A stretch of 64,000 bases of DNA from Fodinibacter sp038258215 (GTDB lineage Bacteria > Actinomycetota > Actinomycetes > Actinomycetales > Dermatophilaceae), in the NCBI GenBank assembly GCA_038258215.1, contig JBBSQC010000013.1, positions 1-64,000 of the forward strand. Reading direction: 5' to 3'. The first letter of the stretch is position 1; each line of letters starts with the position of its first letter. The position numbers were made by a program, and so were the translations under genes. This document shows positions 35,057 through 43,506 of this stretch, in pieces. Below the pieces are notes generated by a model. That model was given only the letters and a program-made list of their open reading frames with translations. It ran no database searches and had not been told where the DNA came from.

Positions 35057-36180
35057 CAGCCACGCTCCCAGAAACTCGGGCCGACCGCTTCGCGGAACGG
35101 CTGGGTCGACACGAGGTACCCCTCGTCGTCGACCGTGATCTTCAATTGTGGCAGGGAACGCCGCGCAGGACCGAAGATGACCTTGCAGTCCCGGGTGACG
35201 TCGAAGGTTGACTGGTGGCACGGGCACAGCAGGTGGTGGGTCTGCTGCTCGTAGAGACCGACCGGGCACCCCACGTGGGTGCAGATCTTGGAGTAGGCCA
35301 TGATGCCTTGGTAGCCCCAGTCGCGCTGCTTCTGGGACTCGATGATCTCGGGGTCCAGGCGCATGAGGAGCACGGCCGCCTTGGCCTTCTCCTCCAGCAG
35401 GTGCTCCTCGAGGTCCAGCAGGCCCTCGGGCATGACGTGGAAGACCGACCCGATCGTGACGTCGGTGGCCTTGATCGGCGTGTTCTCCGGGTCGCGCATC
35501 AGGCGCAGCGGCGTGAACGTGGGCTCCTCACCGGGGCCGCTCGGGCCACCGTTCCAGAAGGTCAGCGACAGGCTCTTCTGGGGCATCGGCCCCAGGCTGC
35601 CGGCGACCTGCACGACCAGGGGGACGGCGAAGAGACCGAGGGCGCCGCCGAGGGTGTACTTGATGAGGGGGCGGCGCGGGAGCTGGGCGTTGCGGCCACC
35701 GTCGGTGACCGTGGTGACGAAGTCGTCGCGGGCCTCCTCCGCCGAGCGCAGCGGGTGCCGGGACTCCACGACCTCCTCGTCGGGCATCAGCGTCTTGGCC
35801 CAGTGCACCGCACCGAAGCCGATCCCCAGCAGCCCCAGCGCCATGGTGACGCCGAGCGCCAGGTTGGAGGCGCTGGTCATTCCGATGCCGGGCACGAACA
35901 CCGTCTGCTTGATGTCGATGACGAAGTACAGGACGATGAAGAGCAGCGTGCCGAGGATCGAGACCCCGAAGAGCGTGGCCACCTGCTTCTCGGCCCGCTT
36001 GGCGGCGTCCTCGCCGAGGTCTGCCATGCGCGGGGTGTGGGCCGGCAGGCCGGGGTTGGTGAACTTCTCGGGCAGGCCGCCAACGCCGACGACGTGCCCC
36101 TGGTCGAGACGGACCGGGTCGTTGCCTCCGGCCGAAGGGGTCACCTCGGACCCGGTCTGGGGGGTGTCCTTCTCGTTCAT
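35056..36180 (-). CDS. qcrA: Cytochrome bc1 complex Rieske iron-sulfur subunit
   Basis: A 374-residue Rieske protein with three TM helices (about 68-90, 105-127 and 177-195), as in other actinobacteria, rather than one. The [2Fe-2S] ligands are in CTHVGCPVG and CPCHQSTFD. It takes electrons from quinol and passes them to the diheme cytochrome QcrC. The ATG at 36180 starts MNEKDTPQTG. The gene lies between qcrC (45 nt upstream) and qcrB (1-nt overlap). Confidence 0.96.
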   Translation of the reverse strand: MNEKDTPQTGSEVTPSAGGNDPVRLDQGHVVGVGGLPEKFTNPGLPAHTPRMADLGEDAAKRAEKQVATLFGVSILGTLLFIVLYFVIDIKQTVFVPGIGMTSASNLALGVTMALGLLGIGFGAVHWAKTLMPDEEVVESRHPLRSAEEARDDFVTTVTDGGRNAQLPRRPLIKYTLGGALGLFAVPLVVQVAGSLGPMPQKSLSLTFWNGGPSGPGEEPTFTPLRLMRDPENTPIKATDVTIGSVFHVMPEGLLDLEEHLLEEKAKAAVLLMRLDPEIIESQKQRDWGYQGIMAYSKICTHVGCPVGLYEQQTHHLLCPCHQSTFDVTRDCKVIFGPARRSLPQLKITVDDEGYLVSTQPFREAVGPSFWERG

Positions 36181-36225
36181 CGGGATGCCGATCTGTCGTC
36201 GAGGTGGCGGTCGGGAGCGTGGGGG

Positions 36226-37038
36226 TCAGGCGGCCTTCGAGCCGAGCCAGACGGCGCAGGCGACGAGGAGCCCGAGACCGAACACCCAGGCGAAGAGTCC
36301 CTCGGTGACCGGGCCGAGGGAGCCGAGGGTCATGCCGCCGGGGCTCTCGGCCTCGCCGATGATGTTCAGGAAGGCGACGACGTCCCGCTTGCTCTCCGGG
36401 GAGAGGTTGGTGTCACCGAAGACGGGCATGCTTTGCGGGCCGGTGACCATGGCCTCGTAGATGTGCGTGTCGGTGATGTCGCTCCCGATGGCGGGGGCGT
36501 ACTTCCCGCGGGTGAGCGCGCCGCCGGCGCCGGCGAAGTTGTGGCACATCGCGCAGTTGACGCGGAAGAGCTCGCCGCCGGCGGCGGGGTCCCCCTTACT
36601 CGCGTCGGTGGCCTCGTCGCTGGGCACGGCCGGACCGGGGGCGAGGGACGCGATGTAGGCACCCATCGCCGCGATGTCCTCGTCGGAGAACTTCACGCTG
36701 CCGTCCGGGGCCTGGATCGCCGGGCCGGCCAGCGGCATCCGTCCGGTGCCGACCTGGAAGTCCACGGCGGCGGCGCCCACGCCCGCGAGGGCGGGGCCGG
36801 CGATCTTGTCACCGTTGCCCGTCGCGCGACCCTCGGCGTTCAGGCCGTGGCAGGAGGCGCAGTTGGCGCGGAAGAGAGCCCTGCCTTCCTCGGCGGTCTG
36901 GGCCGGGAGGGCCGCAGAGGTGGCGTCGGCGCGGGTGGGCGCGACCGCGGCATACGCCGCTCCCATGAGGAACAGACCGAGCATGAGGAGAACGGCGATC
37001 GCTGCCGGATGCCGGCGACGGGCTGCCAGTGCGTTCAC
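36226..37038 (-). CDS. qcrC: Cytochrome bc1 complex diheme cytochrome c subunit
   Basis: A 270-residue diheme c-type cytochrome replacing both cytochrome c1 and soluble cytochrome c, so electrons pass directly to the aa3 oxidase. Two heme motifs are ANCASCHGL and VNCAMCHNF. An N-terminal signal/anchor (AAIAVLLMLGLFLMGAAYAAV) and a C-terminal TM helix (LFAWVFGLGLLVACAVWL) fix it in the membrane. The GTG at 37038 is the start. It follows ctaE by 49 nt in one operon. Confidence 0.96.
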   Translation of the reverse strand: MNALAARRRHPAAIAVLLMLGLFLMGAAYAAVAPTRADATSAALPAQTAEEGRALFRANCASCHGLNAEGRATGNGDKIAGPALAGVGAAAVDFQVGTGRMPLAGPAIQAPDGSVKFSDEDIAAMGAYIASLAPGPAVPSDEATDASKGDPAAGGELFRVNCAMCHNFAGAGGALTRGKYAPAIGSDITDTHIYEAMVTGPQSMPVFGDTNLSPESKRDVVAFLNIIGEAESPGGMTLGSLGPVTEGLFAWVFGLGLLVACAVWLGSKAA

Positions 37039-37087
37039 GATGCGTTCCTGTCTGCGGATCGGGGCTGGTGGGGAAGGGTCGAGGACA

Positions 37088-37756
37088 TCACTTCAGGACG
37101 TAGATCATCATGAACAGGGCCACCCACACGACGTCGACGAAGTGCCAGTAGTAGGACGTGACCACGGCACCGGTGGCCTGCGCGTGGGTGTACCGGCGGG
37201 TGGTGAAGCTGCGGCCGATGATGAGCATGAAGGCGATGAGACCACCGGTGACGTGGAGTCCGTGGAACCCGGTGGCGAGGTAGAAGACCGAGCCGTAGGC
37301 ATCGGAGGAGAGGCTGACTCCCTCCTGGACGAGGTGGGCGTACTCGTAGACCTGCCCGGCGATGAAGATCGAGCCGAAGATGTAGGTCAGGACGTACCAC
37401 TCGCGCATGCCCCACTGCTTGACCGCGAGGAGCGAGACCCCGGCCGGACGGGCGGCGACACCACGCTCCGCCGCCCACACGCCGAGCTGGCACCACGCCG
37501 AGGACACCACCAGGACAGCGGTGTTGGCCGCTGCGAACGGCACGTTGAGCTGGGCGGTGCGCTCGGCCCACAGGCCCGGCTCGTGACCGCGGATGGTGAA
37601 GTAGAACGCGAAGAGGGCAGCGAAGAACATCAGCTCGCTGGACAGCCAGACCATCGTGCCGACGGCGACCATGTTGGGCCGGGTCGCGGGACCCTGGCCC
37701 GGGATCGACGGGACAGGTCCTCGGGGCTCCGTCGGAGCTGCTGTGTGAGTGGCCAC
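37088..37756 (-). CDS. ctaE: Cytochrome c oxidase subunit III
   Basis: A 222-residue subunit III with about five TM helices, including MVWLSSELMFFAALFAFYF and GFHGLHVTGGLIAFMLI. It heads the ctaE-qcrC-qcrA-qcrB operon, the order known from mycobacteria and corynebacteria. The GTG at 37756 lies 6 nt after CATAAT, a -10-like element, so this operon may also start leaderless. It is divergent from the receiver-domain gene at 37851. Confidence 0.95.
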   Translation of the reverse strand: MATHTAAPTEPRGPVPSIPGQGPATRPNMVAVGTMVWLSSELMFFAALFAFYFTIRGHEPGLWAERTAQLNVPFAAANTAVLVVSSAWCQLGVWAAERGVAARPAGVSLLAVKQWGMREWYVLTYIFGSIFIAGQVYEYAHLVQEGVSLSSDAYGSVFYLATGFHGLHVTGGLIAFMLIIGRSFTTRRYTHAQATGAVVTSYYWHFVDVVWVALFMMIYVLK

Positions 37757-37850
37757 GGAGCCATTATGGCCAAGAGTGCGCCCGGATGCTGCGTCGACCC
37801 CCCCGAAAGGCTAGACATCTGCGGATCCGCTCCACCGGTAGCATGCCCGC

Positions 37851-38303
37851 ATGACCTCTGAGCACGACTCCGCACCCCCGCACACGGCGGCGGCCGACGG
37901 CGTCCACTCCGTCTCCGTCCTCCTCTACAGCGACGACATCACCACGCGCGACGCCGTTCGTGCGGCCGCCGGGCGTCGCCCGGCCCGTGACGTGGAGATC
38001 GTGGCGTGGCGGGAGTGTGCCACGGCCGACGCCGTCATCGAGGCGATGGACGCCGGTGGCCACGACGTGGTGGTGCTCGACGGTGAGTCAGCCCCGGTGG
38101 GTGGGCTCGGGCTGTGCCGTCAGCTGAAGAACGAGATCTTCGAGTGCCCCCCGATCCTCGTGCTCACCGGACGGCCGCAGGACGGCTGGCTCGCGGGGTG
38201 GTCATTGGCCGACGAGGCGGTGTCCCACCCGCTCGACCCGATCGCCGTCGCCGAGGCCATCTCCGGCCTGGCTCGCTCGCGGGTCACGGCCGCCAGGTCG
38301 TGA
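37851..38303 (+). CDS. Stand-alone receiver-like protein coupled to trpD
   Basis: A 150-residue protein made of a single CheY-like receiver fold after a 20-residue tail. The acidic pair is in LLYSDDITTRD, the phosphoacceptor Asp in VVVLDGES, and the conserved Thr in LVLTGRPQD. The usual Lys before Pro is a His (EAVSHPLDP), so it may be an atypical receiver. No output domain is present. TAGCAT (37839-37844) lies 6 nt before the ATG. Its stop overlaps the trpD start (GTGA). No partner kinase is nearby. Confidence 0.82.
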   Translation: MTSEHDSAPPHTAAADGVHSVSVLLYSDDITTRDAVRAAAGRRPARDVEIVAWRECATADAVIEAMDAGGHDVVVLDGESAPVGGLGLCRQLKNEIFECPPILVLTGRPQDGWLAGWSLADEAVSHPLDPIAVAEAISGLARSRVTAARS

Positions 38304-39373
38304 CCTCGCCCGCCTCCGACGCATACACCTGGCCCGACCTCATCACCGCCCTCCTGGGCCGGGAGGACCTCACGACCGAGGCCACCGGCTGGGCCATGGA
38401 CCAGGTGATGCGGGGCGAGGCCTCCCCGGTGCAGCTCGCCGGCTTCCTCGTGGCGCTGCGGGCGAAGGGCGAGACGGTCCAGGAGCTGCGCGGCCTGGCC
38501 GACGTCATGCTGCGGCACGCGCACCGGATCGACGTCCCGGGCCCGAGCGTCGACATCGTCGGCACCGGCGGCGACCGGATGCACTCGGTCAACATCTCGA
38601 CGATGGCCTCGGTCGTCGTGGCGTCCACCGGGCTGCGGGTCGTCAAGCACGGCAACCGGGCGGCCTCCTCGTCCTCCGGGTCGGCCGACGTCCTCGAAGC
38701 GCTCGGGGTCGACCTCACGCTCGCGCCGGCGGAGGTCGCAGCCGTCGCCGAACGCGCCGGCATCACCTTCTGCTTCGCCGCCGCCTTCCATCCCTCCTTC
38801 CGGCATGCCGCCGCGGCCCGGAGCGGGCTCAGCATCGGGACTGCGTTCAACGCCCTCGGGCCGCTGACGAACCCGGGGCAGCCCACCTACGCCGCGGTCG
38901 GGGTGGCCGACGCCCGCATCGCCCCCCTCATCGCCGGGGTGTTCGCCGGACGTGGCCGTGCCGCCTCGGTCTTCCGCGGCGACGACGGACTCGACGAGCT
39001 GACCCTCGCCACGACATCCACCGTGTGGTGGGTCCGCGAGAGGCGCGTCGTGCAGCTCACGATCGACCCGTCCGACGTCGGGCTCGACCACAGCCCGATC
39101 GAGTCCCTCAGAGGAGGCGACGCAGCGCACAACGCCCACGTCGTGCGCCGCCTGCTGGCCGGCGACCGCGGCCCGGTGCGGGATGCGGTGGTCCTCAACG
39201 CGGGGATGGCGCTCGCCACCGCATCGGGGTTGGGCCCGGACTCCGCTGAGGTGTCGCGTCCGCTGTTGGCCCGAGCCGTGCGCACCGGCATGGACCGCGC
39301 CGAGCAGGCCATCGACTCCGGGGCCGGGGAGCGGCTGCTCGCGCGGTGGGTTGCGGCGACGAGCGGAGCCTGA
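38300..39373 (+). CDS. trpD: Anthranilate phosphoribosyltransferase
   Basis: A 357-residue enzyme joining anthranilate to PRPP, the second step of tryptophan synthesis. Family motifs are DIVGTGGDRMHSVNIST (PRPP), KHGNRAASSSSGSADVLEALG and FFHPSFRHAAAARSGL-type block AFHPSFRHAAAA, then GTAFNALGPLTNP. The GTG at 38300 overlaps the previous stop. Other trp genes are absent, and trpD beside ctaE is the normal actinobacterial order. Confidence 0.95.
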   Translation: MTSPASDAYTWPDLITALLGREDLTTEATGWAMDQVMRGEASPVQLAGFLVALRAKGETVQELRGLADVMLRHAHRIDVPGPSVDIVGTGGDRMHSVNISTMASVVVASTGLRVVKHGNRAASSSSGSADVLEALGVDLTLAPAEVAAVAERAGITFCFAAAFHPSFRHAAAARSGLSIGTAFNALGPLTNPGQPTYAAVGVADARIAPLIAGVFAGRGRAASVFRGDDGLDELTLATTSTVWWVRERRVVQLTIDPSDVGLDHSPIESLRGGDAAHNAHVVRRLLAGDRGPVRDAVVLNAGMALATASGLGPDSAEVSRPLLARAVRTGMDRAEQAIDSGAGERLLARWVAATSGA

Positions 39374-39460
39374 CCGGCACCAGCCGCGCGTCGCCGTCGC
39401 CACTGGATGGTGAGCGCTCCGGCCGGGACGAGGAACCGCTCGGCGGTGTCCCGGTCCGCG

Positions 39461-39538
39461 AAGAAGTGACCAATAGGTCGATTGTTTACACCGCCACCCG
39501 GTAAAGAAGTGACCTATTGGTCGATTGTTGACACCGCC
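39461..39538. repeat. Tandem 35-bp direct repeats with internal palindromes
   Basis: Two 35-nt units, 39461-39495 and 39504-39538 (period 43), match at 32 of 35 positions. Each starts AAGAAGTGACC and ends near GTT(T/G)ACACCGCC. The internal 12-mers, GACCAATAGGTC (39468-39479) and GACCTATTGGTC (39511-39522), are near-palindromes and exact reverse complements of each other. The layout resembles the repeated ends of IS21-type insertion sequences, but no transposase is near. A regulator operator is the alternative. It lies between convergent genes. Confidence 0.65.
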
Positions 39539-39589
39539 CTCGCCCCGCGAGCTCCCCTCCAGCGTCAAGGCCTCGGAGTCTGGTGGGGG

Positions 39590-39871
39590 TCAGCCGTCGA
39601 GGCCGAGGCTGAACGCGGCCTCGAGGTCGTGCGAGGAGTAGGTACGGAAGGCGATGTGCGTGGCCGTGCCGGTGACCCCGGTGACCTTGTTCAGCCGGTC
39701 GGCGATGACGTCGGCGAGCTCTTCGTGGGCGCGGACCCGGACCATCGCGATGAGGTCGGCGTCGCCGGCCACGGAGTAGACCTCGGTCACCCCGTCGAGG
39801 TCGGCGATATCCTGCGCGACCTCCGGGATGCGGTCGACGTCGGCGCTGATGAGGACGATGGCGGTGATCAC
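39590..39871 (-). CDS. Lrp/AsnC effector-domain protein without DNA-binding domain
   Basis: A 93-residue stand-alone RAM (regulation of amino-acid metabolism) domain, the ligand-binding half of Lrp/AsnC regulators. The fold pattern is VITAIVLISADVDRIPEV ... VYSVAGDADLIAMVRVRAHEEL, with no helix-turn-helix. Such proteins form ring oligomers that bind amino acids or pair with full-length Lrp proteins. GTG 39871 is chosen over 39874: TAGTGT stands 6 nt before it. Confidence 0.87.
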   Translation of the reverse strand: MITAIVLISADVDRIPEVAQDIADLDGVTEVYSVAGDADLIAMVRVRAHEELADVIADRLNKVTGVTGTATHIAFRTYSSHDLEAAFSLGLDG

Positions 39872-39943
39872 CACGCCACACTAGTGGTCCGGATCCGACG
39901 GGGCTGCTGGGCCCAGCGTGTGCCGGATCAGCGAGTGCCGGGG

Positions 39944-41662
39944 TCAGCGGGTGCCGGCGAAGCCCGCTGCCGCGCGACGGGACGCCTCCAACGGCTCGAG
40001 CTCGGCGCGCACCGGGGCGGAGCCTCCGACGGGACAGGTCCACGCGCCCTCGACGTCGACGATCCGCACACCCGGCGTCTCCAGCCAGCGCAGGATCTTC
40101 TCGCTCTCCTCCGAGGTGGCGGCCGTCGAGGGCGGGGCCGTGGGGGCGACGACCTCGGCGCTGGCCCGCAGGGCCTCGACGTAGGGCATCGGGTCGGCGC
40201 CCCGCTGCGAGGACGTGCTGCCCGCGAGGCGGCCGTGGCGCACGCAGATGATCTCCCACCCGCCGGCCACCGAGCGACGGGCCGCGACCATCTCGGGGAT
40301 CCGGGCGAGAGGGTCCAGGCGTTGCGACCGGGTTGTGCCGCGCACCAGGGCCACGAGGCGGTCACGGACGAGCTGGGCGTCCTCGTAGCGCTCGGCGTCG
40401 GAGAGTTCGGCGAGCCGGGCCCGCAGGGCGGTGAGGAGCTCTCGGGTGTCGCCGGTCAACAGGTCCGCGGCCCGGTCGACGACCAGTGCGTAGTCCTCGA
40501 CGCTCTGGGCGCCGGTGCAGGGGGCACCACATCGGCCCATGTCGGCCAGCGCGCAGGCCGAGCGGGGTCGCGTGGGGGAGAGCCGTTCGAGGCACTGGCG
40601 CAGCGGGAGCACCTCGTGGACGGCCGCGACGGCGGCCTCGGCCGAGGACCGGGAACCGAACGGCCCGGCATACCGGCTGCCGTCGTCGGCGACGGCCCGC
40701 ACGATCGAGAGCCGTGGAAAGGGCTCGACGGTGAGCTTGACCCAGAGGGCGCGCTCGGGGTGGCGCGAACGGCGGTTGTAGCGCGGCTTGTGCTCGGCGA
40801 TCAGGCGGAGCTCACGGACCTCCGCCTCCAGGGTGGTGGCGCAGACCACGGGCGTCACCGACTCGGCGATGCGCACCATCTCACCCATCCGGCGGCGGTG
40901 CTCGGACGCGGTGAAGTAGGAACGGACCCGCGTGCGGATTGAGACGGACGTGCCGACGTAGAGCACCCGGCCTTGCGCGTCCTTGAAGAGGTAGACGCCG
41001 GGGGCGTCGGGGAGCCCGTCGGCGAGGTGGCGCTTGCGGCGGCGGGCGGGGGACACGCGGGCGGTGTAGTCGAGGAGCTCCTCGAGGGAGTGCACACCGA
41101 GGTTGCCGACCCGTTCGAGCAGACCGTGCAGCACGTCGACGGTGGCGCGCGCGTCGTGCAGGGCCCGGTGGTCGGGGGCGGTGGTGGCGTGGAAGAGGTG
41201 GGCGAGGGACGCGAGGCGGTGGTTGGGCACCTCGTCGCGACGCACGAGCTGGCGGGCGAGGTGCACCGTGTCGAGCACGGGGAAGCCCGGCCACTCGCGG
41301 TCTGAGCGCCGCGCGGCGGCCTTGAGGAAGGAGGTGTCGAACCCGGCGTTGTGGGCGACGAGCACCGAGCCTGCGGCGAACTCGAGGAACGCCGGGAGGG
41401 CGGCCTCGATCCGCGGCGCGCCCGCGACCATCCCGTCGGTGATGCCGGTGAGCACCGAGATGAAGGCGGGGACCGGCGTGCCGGGGTTGACGAAGGTCTG
41501 GAACTCGCCGAGCACCTCGCCACCGCGCACCTTCACGGCGCCGATCTCGGTGATGCCGCACTCGGCAGGACTGCCGCCGGTGGTCTCGAGGTCGACGACG
41601 ACGAAGGTCACGGTGGACAACGCGGTGCCCAGGTCGTCGAACGTGCCCTGGACCATCGTCAT
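39944..41662 (-). CDS. DEDDh exonuclease with GIY-YIG/UvrC-like region
   Basis: A 572-residue fusion. Residues about 15-190 are a DnaQ-like 3'-5' exonuclease (DLETTGG, HNAGFDTSFL, HDARATVD supply the DEDDh residues). Residues about 215-310 are a GIY-YIG nuclease domain (GVYLFKDAQGRVLYVGTS) like the N-terminus of UvrC, followed by a UvrC-type cysteine segment (CALADMGRCGAPCTG). The UvrC C-terminal RNase H half is missing. The ATG at 41662 has TACGGT 7 nt upstream. It is a known actinobacterial architecture resembling Cho, with a presumed DNA repair role. Confidence 0.9.
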   Translation of the reverse strand: MTMVQGTFDDLGTALSTVTFVVVDLETTGGSPAECGITEIGAVKVRGGEVLGEFQTFVNPGTPVPAFISVLTGITDGMVAGAPRIEAALPAFLEFAAGSVLVAHNAGFDTSFLKAAARRSDREWPGFPVLDTVHLARQLVRRDEVPNHRLASLAHLFHATTAPDHRALHDARATVDVLHGLLERVGNLGVHSLEELLDYTARVSPARRRKRHLADGLPDAPGVYLFKDAQGRVLYVGTSVSIRTRVRSYFTASEHRRRMGEMVRIAESVTPVVCATTLEAEVRELRLIAEHKPRYNRRSRHPERALWVKLTVEPFPRLSIVRAVADDGSRYAGPFGSRSSAEAAVAAVHEVLPLRQCLERLSPTRPRSACALADMGRCGAPCTGAQSVEDYALVVDRAADLLTGDTRELLTALRARLAELSDAERYEDAQLVRDRLVALVRGTTRSQRLDPLARIPEMVAARRSVAGGWEIICVRHGRLAGSTSSQRGADPMPYVEALRASAEVVAPTAPPSTAATSEESEKILRWLETPGVRIVDVEGAWTCPVGGSAPVRAELEPLEASRRAAAGFAGTR

Positions 41663-41716
41663 GGAGCCGACCGTAGGTCGCCCCACCGACACGGGGCGTG
41701 AGGCGCGCGGCGCGGG

Positions 41717-42544
41717 TCAGGCGCGGCGGGCCGTCACCAGGAGGTACTCCCACTCCATGGCGCCGCCGGTCTGCTCGAGGCCGCGGTCACCGAGCTCGGC
41801 CAGTGCCGCGTCGAGGGCAGCGACCCGTTCGGCATCCTCGGCGATGGCCCGGTAGACCGCGATGGTGGGTCCGTAGGCGTCCTTGAAGTAGTCCCGGAAG
41901 GCGGCCCCGTCCGCGAACCGGTCGACCGGAAGCACCTCCCGGCGGGCCTCGACGTGGTGCACGCGGTCGCCGAGCAGCGCGCGCAGGTGCGCCTCATCGC
42001 CCCACAGCGGTGGCGGCTGGGCACCGAGGGGCGGCGGCGGGGCGTACGGACGCATGACGGCGAACATCCGCCCGATGAAGCCATCGGGGGTCCAGCTCAG
42101 GAGACCGATCCGGCCGCCGGGCCGGGCCACCCGCACGAGCTCGTCGGCGGCGGCCTGGTGGAACGGGGCGAACATCACGCCCACGCAGGACATCGTCACG
42201 TCGAAGGAGGACCCGGCATACGGCAGGGACTCGGCATCCCCCTCCTCCCACCGGATCTCCAACCCCTCGTCCTCGGCGAGGCGGGCTCCGGCATCGAGGA
42301 GCTCCGGGGTGAGGTCGGATGCCGTGACCTGCGCGCCCGTCCGCGCCGCGGGGAGCGCGGCGTTGCCCGACCCGGCAGCTACGTCGAGCACGCGGTCGCC
42401 GGGACCGACCCGGCAGGCGTCGACGAGGATCGGCCCCAGGGCCGCGACGACCTCGGTAGCGACGGTCGGGTAGTCCCCGAGCGCCCACATGGCGCGGTGC
42501 CGGGCCTTGAGGTCCGGCGGTGTCGTGTCGACGGTGCTCGTCAT
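41717..42544 (-). CDS. Class I SAM-dependent methyltransferase
   Basis: A 275-residue methyltransferase with motif I VLDVAAGSGNAALPAARTG and the acidic SAM-ribose region VTASDLTPEL, then EGDAESLPYAGSSFDVT. The substrate is unknown. The ATG at 42544 (MTSTVDTTPP) is the start. It is divergent from an HxlR regulator with a 189-nt gap, so that regulator probably controls it. Confidence 0.9.
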   Translation of the reverse strand: MTSTVDTTPPDLKARHRAMWALGDYPTVATEVVAALGPILVDACRVGPGDRVLDVAAGSGNAALPAARTGAQVTASDLTPELLDAGARLAEDEGLEIRWEEGDAESLPYAGSSFDVTMSCVGVMFAPFHQAAADELVRVARPGGRIGLLSWTPDGFIGRMFAVMRPYAPPPPLGAQPPPLWGDEAHLRALLGDRVHHVEARREVLPVDRFADGAAFRDYFKDAYGPTIAVYRAIAEDAERVAALDAALAELGDRGLEQTGGAMEWEYLLVTARRA

Positions 42545-42625
42545 GGTGGGGTCCCTCTGTCGGCTCGTGCGGTTGGTGTGGTGCGTGCCTCCAGCGTGGG
42601 TCCGACCCGTACCGTCGCTCCAGTG

Positions 42626-42659
42626 CACGATCTGTAGCGGCGGCAGTTCACGATCTGTA
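42626..42659. promoter_or_regulatory. Candidate operator: two 11-bp direct repeats
   Basis: CACGATCTGTA occurs at 42626-42636 and again at 42649-42659, 23 nt apart (about two helical turns), in the gap between the methyltransferase and the HxlR regulator. Direct repeats placed between a regulator and its divergent target suggest a binding site. No experimental basis is available. Confidence 0.45.
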
Positions 42660-42733
42660 CTGGTGCGCGCGCCACGAGAAGGGTTCACTGATGGTGGCCC
42701 GCGACAGGCCGCGGCGTGGACGAAGGAACCGTG

Positions 42734-43408
42734 ATGAGCACCTACGGACAGTTCTGCCCCATCGCCAAGGCGATGGAGGTGCTCGACGAGCGCTGGACGC
42801 TGCTCGTCGTGCGCGAGCTGCTGCTCGGCAGCAGACACTTCAACGAGCTGAGACGGGGCAACCCGAGGATGTCGCCGGCGCTGCTGTCCAAGCGGTTGCG
42901 CCGGCTCGAGCGGGTCGGCGTCGTGGCACGCACGACCTCCGGTGGTCGCAGCGCCTACGAGCTGACCGAGTCCGGTCGCGAGCTCCGCCCCGTGGTGGAT
43001 GCCCTGGGGGCCTGGGGAGCCAGGTGGGTGGGCGGTCTCGGCGAGGAGGACCTGGACCCCCACCTGCTGTTCTGGGACATCCGCCGGACCCTGCCCGTGG
43101 ACCAGTGGCCGCGCGGGCACACCGTCCTCGCCGTGCAGCTCGGTGACGTGGCCGCGCCCGTGTCGCGCTGGTGGGTCTGCGTCGACGGCGCCGAGGTCGA
43201 CGTGTGCGACGTCGACCCCGGCCACGAGGTGGTGGCCACGCTCCGGACGTCGCTGCGCGCGATGACCGAGATCTGGCGCGGCGACCGGAGCTGGTCCGCT
43301 GCATTGCGCTCCGGCTCGGTCGTGGTCGACGGGCCGAGGGAGAGCCAGGCGTCGGTGCCTCGGTGGCTGGGCCAGTCACTGCTCGCGTCCGTGCCGCGGC
43401 CAGCCTGA
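42734..43408 (+). CDS. HxlR family transcriptional regulator with SCP2-like tail
   Basis: A 224-residue regulator. Residues 1-95 are a winged helix of the HxlR type with the early cysteine: FCPIAKAMEVLDERWTLLVVRELLLG and NPRMSPALLSKRLRRLERVGVV. The rest (about 110-224) resembles an SCP2 sterol-carrier-like ligand domain. The ATG at 42734 has AAGGA at 6 nt; the GTG at 42716 is an alternative. It probably represses or senses for the divergent methyltransferase. Confidence 0.88.
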   Translation: MSTYGQFCPIAKAMEVLDERWTLLVVRELLLGSRHFNELRRGNPRMSPALLSKRLRRLERVGVVARTTSGGRSAYELTESGRELRPVVDALGAWGARWVGGLGEEDLDPHLLFWDIRRTLPVDQWPRGHTVLAVQLGDVAAPVSRWWVCVDGAEVDVCDVDPGHEVVATLRTSLRAMTEIWRGDRSWSAALRSGSVVVDGPRESQASVPRWLGQSLLASVPRPA

Positions 43409-43506
43409 CGCGTCGTCGAGTGGTCGGGGCCCGTCGGGGAGCCGGCCGGGGCCTGTCGGTGGCCGCCCATAGCGTGGACGCAGACCACCCGAAAGGAGTG
43501 AAACGC

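Noticed and set aside
39461..39538. CRISPR array
   Set aside because: Only two repeat copies with an 8-nt gap, no spacers of normal length and no cas genes.
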